Shown here one piece after another: positions 33,401 through 44,213 of a stretch of DNA of 64,000 bases. Source of the DNA: Solea solea (Eukaryota; Chordata; Actinopteri; Pleuronectiformes; Soleidae); the NCBI RefSeq assembly GCF_958295425.1, contig NC_081146.1, positions 1,759,501 to 1,823,500 on the forward strand. Reading direction: 5' to 3'. The translations under genes were made by a program, and so were the position numbers. The notes below the pieces were generated by a model that ran no database searches, had not been told where the DNA came from, and saw only the letters and a list, made by a program, of their open reading frames with translations. How positions within the stretch are numbered: position 1 is the first letter of the stretch; every line of letters begins with the position of its first letter.

Positions 33401-34867
33401 CGGGTGAAACTAAATATTGAACTAATATGCAAATTCAAAATGCTGGTAACCGTACGTACCAAAATAAAAGCTCTAGGAGATCAGTGTGTGTTCATAGTGT
33501 CAAATAATGAATAAAAACCATCTCATGTGGGGAAATGGACTCTTGGACATGGATTATCGTGATAATAACTACCTAAAATAATAAACACACTTGGAGAAAC
33601 TGTATTTGAAGAGTACTTTGACTTTTTAGTGTCACTTTTATAAAAGGTGCGGGACTTGTGAGCTGTAGCCACTATAACCAGCCACAAGGTGGCTCACTTT
33701 GACTGAGCTGTCATGTTCGCTTGCATAAAGGCCAGCAAGAGCCTATCCAGCACCCTTCATAAAACCTTCTTTCTTCTTATGGGGTGAGTTTTCATTAACG
33801 TCGTTAATCTACGTTATGTTAGTGTTCATTCGAAGTCACATACAGGGATTAAAAATGTTTTTTTCATGTTGGACACTGTCTTTTAAGAATCCACTGTGTG
33901 TTTCAGAACATTATATGGCTACATTGTTATTAGCTTTAGCTCAGTATTGTTTTAAAATGCAAATGTTACGCACATTAAAACTTGTGTTTGATCAGGTGAT
34001 CGTATTATAAGCTTTAACGGGAGCATGTGAGCATCTGCTATTAATATGAATAACAAACCAGGGCCGGTGCTTAGCTTTTGGGGGCTCTAATAATTGGTCA
34101 TAGGTGTAGGGAGCGGTGGCTCTGCTTTTGTGCTTGAATAATGTGTGAAAGGCACAGCTTTGACTGTGATGCTAATAATTTAGCATCTCTCTGAGCACAT
34201 CATCATCATTCAGCTCATTCAGTAACAGACTGAACCGTCCACACCAACACAGACACTTAAATGTAGTTTAATTTATTTGATATTAGAAATGTGCATCTAT
34301 CTTTGATCCTGATCTCTGATATTAAATATTACAACTAAAAATAGCCTCCTAACTAATCGTTACTATGTAACGATGAAAGTGTATTTACTGCAACTGCAAA
34401 CTGTTATTTCAAAAAGAAAAGAAACAACAACAAAAACACTTGTTGTTTCTTTTCCAGTGTAAGGACAAGAATTGATAACAGAATAAGCCACACCCTCCTT
34501 CTTATATATTTTTCATTTCAAATGTTAAGAGCTTATTATGTCCAGTTTTTTTTTATGTATTGTTCTGTGTAGCACACAAAATAGTATCTGTGCTCCAGTT
34601 TCTGTGATGAGAAGTAGCACATACAGAGAGGTGTGCTTTCACTGACAGCTAGACTAGGAGGGGGTTGGGTTATGTAAATGTGATGATTCTGTCTCTTGGC
34701 TCCCAGAAGGTGTAAATCTTTGAGGCTAAAATTCTCCCTTAAGCAGTTTGAGGAGTGCCCACATTCAAATATGTTAGACATCGATGGAAAGCTTAGAAAT
34801 CACACTTTCAGAATTTGTAAATAACTCAAAATGTCCCTCGGCCCACTTGTTGCTGGTTTTGCCATGG
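33401..34867. other. Intergenic, no gene recognised
   Basis: AT-rich, no supportable coding region. A GGCCGGTGCTTAGCTTTTGG phrase near 34062 resembles a dispersed repeat. Confidence 0.55.
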
Positions 34868-35290
34868 CTAGACACAATTGTATAGCGCCAAATCATAACA
34901 TACATTATCTCAAGGCAGTGAACATAGACAACATCATGGAGAGCGGAGAAACACAACCGTTCACACAATGAGCAAACACTAGGAATCAAACTCTCTTTTC
35001 ACAGAAGAAGAAACCTCGGACAGAACCAGACTCACAGATGTGCAGCATCTGCCTCGACCGGTTGGGGTGAAAGGAAAAATGGGGGACAGTGGAGAGGAGG
35101 GGGAGAGAAAGGACAAGAGGGAGATGAGGTAGAGACAGAAGAAAGAGACCAGGAGCAGGTTCTGAGTGTAGACAGGACAGTTAGAGTCAGTGATGACATG
35201 TATATAGAACTACAATGTCATTTATATAAGCAGCAGCAGAAATTGTTGATAAAAGTATGCTGATATCGACTTTTAATTATAGCATAATAA
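34868..35290 (-). mobile_element. L2-like LINE 3' untranslated fragment
   Basis: Reverse-oriented copy of the segment at 2098-2388 with about 130 bp more of its upstream side. The left end is the TGGCGCTATACAATTG terminus (34876-34890 complement) and the right end contains the complement of ATTAAAAGTCGATATC. No coding sequence remains. Confidence 0.75.
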
Positions 35291-35636
35291 TAATAATGGT
35301 AAAGTATAATGTAATAATAACAATAACAATTATAATAGTCTCAAAATTGGATCTGGATCCTGCAACCTGCAAGATGAGGACACAGAGAGCGCGAGAGAGA
35401 GAGGAAAGGAAGGAAAGACAAGACAAGCACCGTTACTTTTGCAACTGCACTCTGTCATATTTTGTTTCACACCTTTGTTTCAGTATGACTGATTTATAAA
35501 AAACACATGGCGTGTGCAAAATACCATGTAGAGCGTTTTTAATCAATTGGTTTTGCTAACAGTGGCTAGCCGGAGATATGTATGTGTCCATGTCATTTTT
35601 CCTGTAATTACTTCTCAGCAACACGGTCAACTTGGA
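35291..35636. other. Short spacer, no feature recognised
   Basis: No supportable gene or element. Confidence 0.5.
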
Positions 35637-36574
35637 ATCAGAATCAGAATCAGAAGAGCTTTATTGCCAAGTACGATTTGCACATACAAGGAATTTGTAT
35701 GTCATTGGTGTCATTGGTGCATAACAAGCATACACAATTTTAAAAAAAGTAAAGTGAAACAGTATGCGTATATATACACAGTATATAAATGTTTTTTTTT
35801 TTTTTTAGTTTTTTTTTTTTTTAAAAAGATGAAAAAGAGCACTACAGAAAGTGCAGTAAAGAGCAGTACAGCTGGGCAGAAAGTGAGTAACAGTGAAATA
35901 TTCACCAGGTGCAAAAGTTCACAGTAATGACGTTAATGTAACGCATAAAAGGATGTAATGATAATGTGACATGTAGAGGCAGCGGAGGAGTGTGAGGAGT
36001 CAGAGTGTCGGGGGGGGGGGCTCCGGGCCTTGTTGATAAGGCTAGTAGCAGACGGGAAAAAACTGTTCTTGTGGCGTGAGGTTCTGGTCCTGATGGACCG
36101 CAGCCTCCTGCCAGAGGGGAGTGACTCAAAAAGTTTCTGTCCGGGGTGGGAGGGATCAGCCATAATCTTTCCTGCACGCCTCAGAGTTCTGGAGGCGAAC
36201 AGGTCCTGGAGAGATGGAAGATTGCAGCCAATCACCTTCTCTGCAGACCGAATGACACGCTGCAGTCTGCCCTTGTCCTTGGCCGTGGCAGCAGCGTACC
36301 AAATGGTGATGGAGGAGGTGAGGATGGACTCAATGATGGAGGAGTAGAAGTGCACCATCATTGTCTTTGGCAGGTTGAATTTCTTCAGCTGCCGCAGGAA
36401 GTACATCCTCTGCTGGGCTTTTTTGATGAGAGAGCTGATGTTCAGCTCCCACTTGAGGTCCTGGGAGATGATAGTTCTCAGGAAGCGAAAGGAATCCTCA
36501 GTGTCAACTGTGGAGTCACAGAGGTTGATGGGTGCAGTGGAGGTGATGTTACTCCCAGTTGTAACAGTAGTAAC
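35637..36574 (-). mobile_element. CR1/Rex1-like LINE, C-terminal end of ORF2 and 3' tail
   Basis: Minus-strand remnant with an open frame from about 36560 to 35933: FRFLRTIISQDLKWELN, SLIKKAQQRMYFLRQLKK, SAEKVIGCNLPSLQDLF, HPGQKLFESLPSGRRLRSIR. This is the post-catalytic C-terminal region of a fish LINE polyprotein. The 3' end is the AATAAAGCTCTTCTGATTCT terminus with a short GATTCT repeat at 35637-35657. No polymerase motif is left. Its 5' side passes directly into the 45-bp minisatellite in the same frame. Confidence 0.85.
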
Positions 36575-38001
36575 GTGTTTTTGTAACATGAGTGACGTGT
36601 TTTTTGTAATGTTAGCATCATGTTTTTGTAACATTGGTGACGTGTCTTTTGTAATGTTTGTGTCATGTTTTTGTAACATTGGTGACGTGTCTTTTGTAAT
36701 GTTTGTGTCATGTTTTTGTAACATTGGTGACGTGTTTTTTGTAATGTTAGCATCATGTTTTTGTAACATTGGTGATGTGTCTTTTGTAATGTTTGTGTCA
36801 TGTTTTTGTAACATTGGTGACGTGTTTTTTGTAATGTTAGCATCATGTTTTTGTAACATTGGTGACGTGTCTTTTGTAATGTTTGTGTCATGTTTTTGTA
36901 ACATTGGTGACGTGTCTTTTGTAATGTTAGCATCATGTTTTTGTAACATTGGTGATGTGTTTTTTGTAATGTTAGCATCATGTTTTTGTAACATTGGTGA
37001 CGTGTTTTTTGTAATGTTAGCATCATGTTTTTGTAACATTGGTGACGTGTCTTTTGTAATGTTAGCATCATGTTTTTGTAACATTGGTGATGTGTCTTTT
37101 GTAATGTTAGCATCATGTTTTTGTAACATTGGTGATGTGTTTTTGTAATGTTAGCATCATGCTTTGTAACATTGGTGACGTGTTTTTTGTAATGTTAGCA
37201 TCATGTTTTTGTAACATTGGTGACGTGTTTTTTGTAATGTTAGCATCATGTTTTTGTAACATTGGTGACGTGTCTTTTGTAATGTTAGCATCATGTTTTT
37301 GTAACATTGGTGATGTGTTTTTTGTAATGTTAGCATCATGTTTTTGTAACATTGGTGATGTGTTTTTGTAATGTTAGCATCATGTTTTTGCAACATTGGT
37401 GATGTGTCTTTTGTAATGTTAGCATCATGTTTTTGTAACATTGGTGATGTGTCTTTTGTAATGTTAGCATCATGTTTTTGTAACATTGGTGATGTGTTTT
37501 TTGTAATGTTAGCATCATGTTTTTGCAACATTGGTGATGTGTCTTTTGTAATGTTAGCATCATGTTTTTGTAACATTGGTGATGTGTTTTTGTAATGTTA
37601 GCATCATGTTTTTGTGACATTGGTGATGTGTCTTTTGTAATGTTAGCATCATGTTTTTGTAACATTGGTGATGTGTCTTTTGTAATGTTAGCATCATGTT
37701 TTTGTAACATTGGTGATGTGTCTTTTGTAATGTTTGCGTCATGTTTTTGTAACATTGGTGACGTGTCTTTTGTAATGTTTGTGTCATGTTTTTGTAACAT
37801 TGGTGACGTGTTTTTTGTAATGTTTGTGTCATGTTTTTGTAACATTGGTGACGTGTCTTTTGTAATGTTTGCATCATGTTTTTGTAACATTGATGACGTG
37901 TTTTTTGTTAGGTTAGCATCATGTTTTTGTAACATTGGTGATGTGTTTTTTGTTATGTTAGCATCATGTTTTTGTAACATTGGTGATGTGTTTTTTGTAA
38001 T
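36575..38001. repeat. 45-bp minisatellite, about 32 units
   Basis: Each 45-bp unit is made of two related halves: TTTTTGTAACATTGGTGACG and TTTTGTAATGTTAGCATCAT plus a few bases. Units differ mainly at GACGTG versus GATGTG and at TGTTAGCATCATG versus TGTTTGTGTCATG. The length is a multiple of three and free of stops in several frames, which yields long artificial open frames on both strands. A few units lack one T. Confidence 0.95.
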
Positions 38002-40383
38002 CGTTTTGTAACATGATTTTGTCGTATTATTAATACAAGTGTCGTTTTCTTTACAATGTGTAGTTTGATTTCACCAAAGAAAGTGTATGAGTGCATTTAA
38101 AGCTTCTTGCTTTGCATCTTGTTTCAGCTCCATGACTGAACTCCAACACCTATTATGATGAGTAGATTTGCCTCCTATGCAAAATTGGTTTTGGTGAAAT
38201 TGGAGACATCTACAAGTCACAACCTGTTTGCTCGGATGTGTTTCCTGTCCCTTTAACCACATGTGTCTAGAATGTGTGGTTGCTTTGTAGCACAGTTTCA
38301 GTTTCCTGTCAGTGTGAGATAAAATGCGTTTCCACTGAAATCGCTTGATGTGGGTTCATAGTTTTTTCTATAATCCCTAATCCTAACTTTATAACACATA
38401 GAAACTATCAGGAAATCTCAAATTAATATAGTATTTAATAGTAGTTAATCAATATAGTAGAAAATAGAAAAAGATGTTTGGATGAATAGTTTAGGTGAGT
38501 CCAAACCTTATTATCATTCTTCTGCATTCCCAGGTGTAAAGTTCTGTGTGGATGAACAACAATAAAAATCTCTAAATGAAGTCCATATGTGTGTGTGTAT
38601 GTGTTGGATTATTATGTGGAGCAAATACAAAACACTTGTAACACTGATTTCTAGATGGTGGCATTCCTCTGGCTGTGAGTTACATTACAACATCCAACTT
38701 TTTTTCATTCAACTGCACATCTCCCCCAATATTCCCCTCATAAATACAGACTGGTAGGAATCAAACTCCCATTAGTTTCTTTCAGTTTCACGCAGTGTAA
38801 ATGCCTTCCCTTGTCTCGCAAAGGTTAAGATTAGTTTAGAGAAAAATCATTTATCTGTGCCAGGATAACCACCAAAATTTCATAATTTCTCCCCCAGAAA
38901 TGATCAGTCAAATATGTTCACTTTTTTGCTCACAGACAAACATGCCCAACAACATAGCCTCCATGGCATTATTTCATAATGATATAAGATAATAATAATA
39001 AGTCAAAACAATGAAGTGATAAACCTTGACTCCTTGCTTATTCTGTAAAGTTTACATCCACAAAGACAGAGGTCATTAAAACCTATAGATCTGTCCTGGT
39101 GACAAAGGTCAGCACAGGGTTCTGCTGTCAATGGGCCTTTAAACTTATTTTTTTGGCCTTAAAAAATCATTTTCATTCAAAGGAAGGTTATGTGATTTTC
39201 CAGATGCTGTTCCAACGCCTTCTAATGTCTTGATGTTTGGTCAAGAACATATCAAAACCAGTCAGTTAGGCTAATGTGTGATATGTGTGAATTTGCAGAA
39301 TCATCAACTCTCTGACTGCAGTGACTGTGGCGCTACAGTGCCACCATCTGGGGTCAGCTGGAGTCGTATCTCCACATGAGAAAATAAGATCAATACATTT
39401 CCACTGTATTTAATGTTCTTAGTTAGGAAGTCTGATATTGTTTTGATCTGAGAAACACACGTGTTTATGATTCAGAAAATAACATTTTATTCCACATTTG
39501 ATTATTCCTTACACAACAACACAATGAAATATACAGTTTAAAAAATGAGTCAGTATAAAACATAAGTAAAAGTAAAGCTTTGATATTCACAGTAGCCTAT
39601 AGTATGTGGAGCTGACTTGTTTGTCACATGACAACGGGAAAGAGGAAGTGTGTAAGCGCAGGTGCATGAGCTCAGTTTGAGAGGGAGATCATGTGGTCAT
39701 AATAATATCACGGTTTCATGAAAACACTATACAACATGTGAGCGGTATATAAAAACACACGTATGCTCAGCTGCTCATGTCTCGGTCATTATCTACACAT
39801 TATCAGGTTTATCAAATGCACAGTAGGCAGCATTTGTTTTTGTTTTTTTTGGCGTTTCTTGTCATGCAATGGCCAGAAGCAGCGATTTCTCACTGGCAGT
39901 TCACCCAGATTTGTATGTTTATGTATCTTTGAGCAATGGATTACACAGGTCTGGGTACCCATAGACCTACTTGCATTACCTCAAAAGTTTCCATGGTTAC
40001 TGTGGCCTTTTCTGACCAGAAAAAAGCATGCTCCTGTGACATCTGTCATCTGTTAAGGTGACGTTTTTGGTTCTTTCACTCATTAGTCATTGATTTACTG
40101 TTTTATTTTGGTATTCACTTTGTTTTCTCACGTCAGATACTTTACTTGGCCTGATTTCTAACCCCACCCTTATTGTTTGCACCCGTAGCTTGTGAGCCCC
40201 AACCTTGAGTATAATGTATATTCTCCCCTGTTTCATTTGATCTCCACCTGTTTGTCTACCAGCATTTTCCCCCTTCCACATGGACATGCTGGAAACAGTC
40301 AAACACAAGAAAGACACAAAAAAAAAACACATGTCAGTATCAACAAGGAGATTCAGAGATGGATAGATCGCACTGGCTCCACA
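38002..40383. other. Intergenic, no gene recognised
   Basis: AT-rich DNA with no frame that I recognise on either strand. The plus-strand frame at 39763-40056 (97 codons, cysteine-rich) lacks any supporting context. Confidence 0.55.
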
Positions 40384-40760
40384 TGAGGGTCGTGGGGAGC
40401 TGACCCCCTGAGCAGGTCGCCAGTCCATTGCAGGGCCAACATTTCTTCCGACTCTACCTTGACTAAGACGACGACGACAACAAAAAAAACAAAAAACTTA
40501 TATATCGCACTTATGACTAGCACTTCATAGTTTGGCTTACTTGAAGCTCTTACTTACTTCTAGATCTTATTTGTACCCAAATGTTTAAATGCACTTATTG
40601 TAAGTCGCTTTGGATAAAAGCGTCTGCTAAATGACATGTAATGTAAATGTAATGTAATGTAATGTGGTGATGAACAGCCATTCACGATCACATACACAAC
40701 TGTGGTAAGTGTCCAAATAACCTCTGCATGTTTTTGGGCTGTGGGAGGAGAAAAGCACTC
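40384..40760 (+). mobile_element. Interspersed repeat interrupted by a SINE-like element
   Basis: The left part (40384-40442, CAGGTCGCCAGTCCATTGCA) and right part (40671-40755, GAACAGCCATTCACGATCAC ... TGCATGTTTTTGGGCTGTGG) belong to one common fish repeat. Between them (about 40443-40668) lies a SINE-like element ending GTAAGTCGCTTTGGATAAAA GCGTCTGCTAAATG and an (ATGTA)n tail, the 3' end shared by many fish SINE and LINE elements. Confidence 0.7.
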
Positions 40761-40923
40761 TGGGTCATCTGTCACTTATAAAACAAGTGCACATGTCTGC
40801 ACGAATCTGATGAGAGGAGCTCAGGTCAGAGGGCATTGATCCTAAAACAGGTCAAACTAAACAATCAACTATTTTTCCAGCCTCCTGCAGCTGGATCGTG
40901 TTCACGTGTTTAACCTCTGTTAC

Positions 40924-42210
40924 TCAGATAGCGATGGAGTTGGAGGTGTCAGCAGACTCAGACCATAAGGAGCTCCTCCTGCTGCTGACTACAGATTTCA
41001 GTGTGGCACTCGTCTTTATCTTGCAGCCCAGAGACCTGAAGATGTCGAGGAGCTGACGCCGGAACTTCACTCCCACAAATGCATACAGGATGGGGTTGAG
41101 GCTGCAGTGGAGGTACCCTATGGTGGAGGTGATGGTTTTGGCTTTATCCAGAGTTGTCCTGACGTCACAGCTGTCGGTGTTGTTGCTGGTGTGAAGAGTG
41201 TCCACCAAGAGAGTGATGTTGTACGGCGTCCAGCAGAGGAAGAAAACCACCACCACTGTCAAAATCACCCTGAACGCTTTCTGCTTCTGGAGGCCTTGGT
41301 TGCCACAGCGCAGCCGGCGCAGAATGCAGGAGTAGCAGAAGATCAGGATAGCTGAAGGGACCAGGAAGCCCACAATGTGGTAGAGCATGCGCGAGGCCAG
41401 TCGCCACTGATCAACTGACTGAGAAGAAAACTTGAAGTAGTTGCGAATGCACTCGGTTTTTTCTCGCCTCACGTCTCTCTCGTCTTCCAGGAAGATCCAG
41501 TCGGGGATGGACAGGATCAGGGAGAAGAGCCACACTGAGAAGCAGCTGGCCTGGACAACCCAAGGGTTTCTACGTGAGTACATCTGCGTGGCATGGACAA
41601 TGGACAGGTAGCGGTCCAGACTGATGCAAGCCAGCAGAAAAATACCACAGTAGAAGTTGATCTGAGAGAGAGAGAGAGAGAGAGAGAAGAGATGTTTAAA
41701 ATAATTGCAACATGTTCACATCAGAAAACATATTCATGTTTTTCTTACCGTAAAAAGAGCCCCAGTGATCTTGCACAGAGGAGTACCAAAGGTCCAGCCT
41801 TCCCGTTGAGCAGCTTCTACGGCCCAGAGGGGCAGGGTCACCAGCAGCAGGATGTCGGCCACACCCAGGTGGAGGATAAAAGTGTCCGTCACGCTCCAAC
41901 ACTTCTTGCTCTGGGCCAGAACTCCCAGCAGCACTCCATTTCCCAGGATGCCCACCACAAACGCCACAGAGTACAGAACTGGGATGAACACCGCCTCGAA
42001 ATGCATGGCCTCCTCCTGGTCACACACTTCACCACCTTCACAGCAGCTGCCATTATAATAATCCGTCTCATTGTAAAAGTTGTCATAGGAATCCCAATCC
42101 CAAGATGCTTGATCGTTGTCCACTGGGATCTTGGCACCTGTCTTTGTCAAAGTGCTCTGCAGAGAAAGAAGTCTGCAGTCATTTTCAGTTTCCAACCACA
42201 TGGTGGTGCC

Positions 42211-42307
<97 letters not shown>

Positions 42308-42320
42308 CCTACCTATCTAC

Positions 42321-42377
<57 letters not shown>

Positions 42378-43860
42378 AAGATTACATGTGAGATTTCCAT
42401 AAACAGTAACATTGAAATGAGCCATTTTTTCTGCTGATTGATTGATTAAAGAATCAGTCAGATGACAAATGTATATCTAATGATGTCGTCAGAAGTTCAT
42501 GCTGTCATTATAACAGTGTATGATGTGAGCATTTCTAAGTTTTCATAAACTCGGGATGATATTTTGATGGCAGTGAAATAGAATGGCTGCACGTTGACAC
42601 TATACTTACACTTACTCTGTGGGAAACTGACATTAAAAGACTGGAATCACAAACGTTCTACAGAAATACATACATGTTGTCTCAAAGCAGCAATAATTAC
42701 TGTAGCTGTGCCTCTGACTGATTAGAGAGCTGGTTGATCATTGCTTATTAAAAAAGTCTAATAAATGTATAGATGACGTTAAATAATACAAACACTTTCT
42801 GACAACTGCTTCAACCGTTTCATACGTGATGACTCACATACTAGCTTTTATCATAATGTGCCACAGGAGTCACACAATGACTGAAGAAAAAGGGACTAAA
42901 TGATGTGGAGTTTGAGCAGGTACTTTTGACAAATGGAAATGTACAAAATAGTTCCAACGAAGGAAACTAAATAATATCAACCTCAACTGTTTGCTTATAT
43001 GTGCTAAAAATATATAATATATAATATTATAATATAATATAGTAAATCTTAAATACTACACTAATTCTTCACTCTAGTCTGAATGGTTTATGCTGATGAG
43101 CTCTTGGGAAATGATAAGTGTGTGTTAGTCATTGACAGAGACGTGTGCATCACCACGTAATATATAAAACCATCATCAGAGGTGTGATCAATGACTTGAC
43201 TCCCCGTCACATTACAATAGAGCAAAGTTACGGTCCATGTTGCTTTGTGCCTCTAGATGAGGAAGAGAGATTAATGCACATGTTCAAGAAGAGGAAACAA
43301 GTAATTTCCTTTTTATCAGAAAGAAAAGGTACTTAGGGAACTGAAATAAAAATGGCAACATTCAAATTTGATGATGTTATCAATATGATATACAATGCAG
43401 TTCCATCACTGTGCCATTAATGTGTTATCTGCAGTCTGCAGAATAGACAGCTCCATCATTATAACCAGACCCACACCCAATACAGGCTGTCCACACACAC
43501 ACACATTATTGTATAAGCCTCTAAGTGAGGACACTCATAGACATAGTGCATTCCCTAACCCTAACCATCACAATTAAATACCTCACCCTTAACTTAAACC
43601 TGACCTTAACTTAAATCTAATTCTAACCCTGACACTAAAAACATGTCCTAAACCTCCAAAACCTGTGTCCTCTCATGCTATAGTTTATATGCAGACAAAC
43701 ATACACACTGTCTATATCTCTTCATATATAACACACCTTCTCTACCTGATTCATATTCTTCTTAAATGATTGTGATAGTATTCATACTGTGAAGGGTAAA
43801 GAACACATTTTGTTGTACAAGCAAATGTGTTTCCTTTATTAGTAAAGGATTACATCTGCA

Positions 43861-43898
<38 letters not shown>

Positions 43899-44213
43899 TG
43901 CACATATGCTAATTAGATTCCTTAATAATCGTCAGAATCAGAATACATGAGTGGAAACTAGAGCTAAAGATACAGATATAAATAAAACAGTAAAATAGGC
44001 AAAAAAAATGGAATGAAATTAAATATACAATAAAATAATACAATAATAAAGTAGACAATATGGAAATATATACAATATACAGTGAAATAGTTAGCATAAT
44101 AGAGTAAAGAACAATACATACATGTGGATTTCAAAACCTTCTCAAACCTTTTTAATCTAAAAAAACAAAACAAAAAATGACACGCAATGACTTACCCAGT
44201 TAAATGCCATCAT
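40924..44213 (-). CDS. cxcr3: CXC chemokine receptor 3 (canonical), three coding exons
   Basis: Coding exons 44213-44196 (MMAFNW, donor GTAAGT), 42156-41749 (acceptor TCTCTGCAG, donor GTAAGA) and 41661-40924, 387 residues. The first exon is inferred from an in-phase donor; the frame left of 42201 beginning MWLETEN is intron read-through. The N-terminus is tyrosine- and acid-rich (YDNFYNETDYYNG) with cysteines (SCCEGGEVC). The TM3 intron (GALFT/INFYCG) is only 87 bp. Motifs are LDRYLSIVHATQMY (DRY 158-160), CWTPY, and NPILYAFVGVKFRRQ (from residue 331). An ECL3 cysteine (TDSCDVR) pairs with the N-terminal cysteines. The tail SSRRSSLWSESADTSNS is Ser-rich. The DRYLxIVHATQ block is CXCR3-like. 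CXCR3 guides T/NK cells and macrophages toward interferon-induced chemokines. The particular fish cxcr3 paralog is not resolved. Confidence 0.92.
42211..42377. repeat. (ATCT)n microsatellite, about 41 units
   Basis: Nearly perfect tetranucleotide array, interrupted once by ACCTACCT-type variants at about 42306-42325. Confidence 0.97.
43500..43690. repeat. Dispersed repeat with CTAACC motifs
   Basis: Contains GTGAGGACACTCATAGACAT, CATTCCCTAACCCTAACCAT and degenerate CTTAACTTAAACCT runs. The CCCTAA-like words resemble telomere repeats but belong to a dispersed fish repeat, not to a telomere. Confidence 0.6.
43863..43898. repeat. (GT)n microsatellite
   Basis: About 18 dinucleotide units. Confidence 0.95.

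Larger units (their letters stand above)
42157..44195 (-). other. First intron of the canonical CXCR3 gene
   Basis: Holds the large (ATCT)n microsatellite, a dispersed repeat (43500-43690) and a (GT)n run; no gene seen inside. The intron depends on the inferred first exon. Confidence 0.65.

Noticed and set aside
36375..37980. Open frames of 80-400 codons on both strands over the 45-bp minisatellite
   Set aside because: Same artefact: a 45-bp unit divisible by three with no stops; only the left end holds real LINE-derived coding sequence.
42160..42201. ATG at 42201 as the start of canonical CXCR3 (MWLETEN...)
   Set aside because: An acceptor CTCTGCAG at 42157-42162 followed in phase by STLTKTG and an in-phase upstream exon (MMAFNW) is a better model; the MWLETEN part is intron.
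42105..42437. Plus-strand frames rich in IYLS repeats
   Set aside because: Translation of the (ATCT)n microsatellite.
43548..43640. Telomere-like CCCTAACCCTAACC words
   Set aside because: Only two units within a dispersed fish repeat; not an interstitial telomere array.
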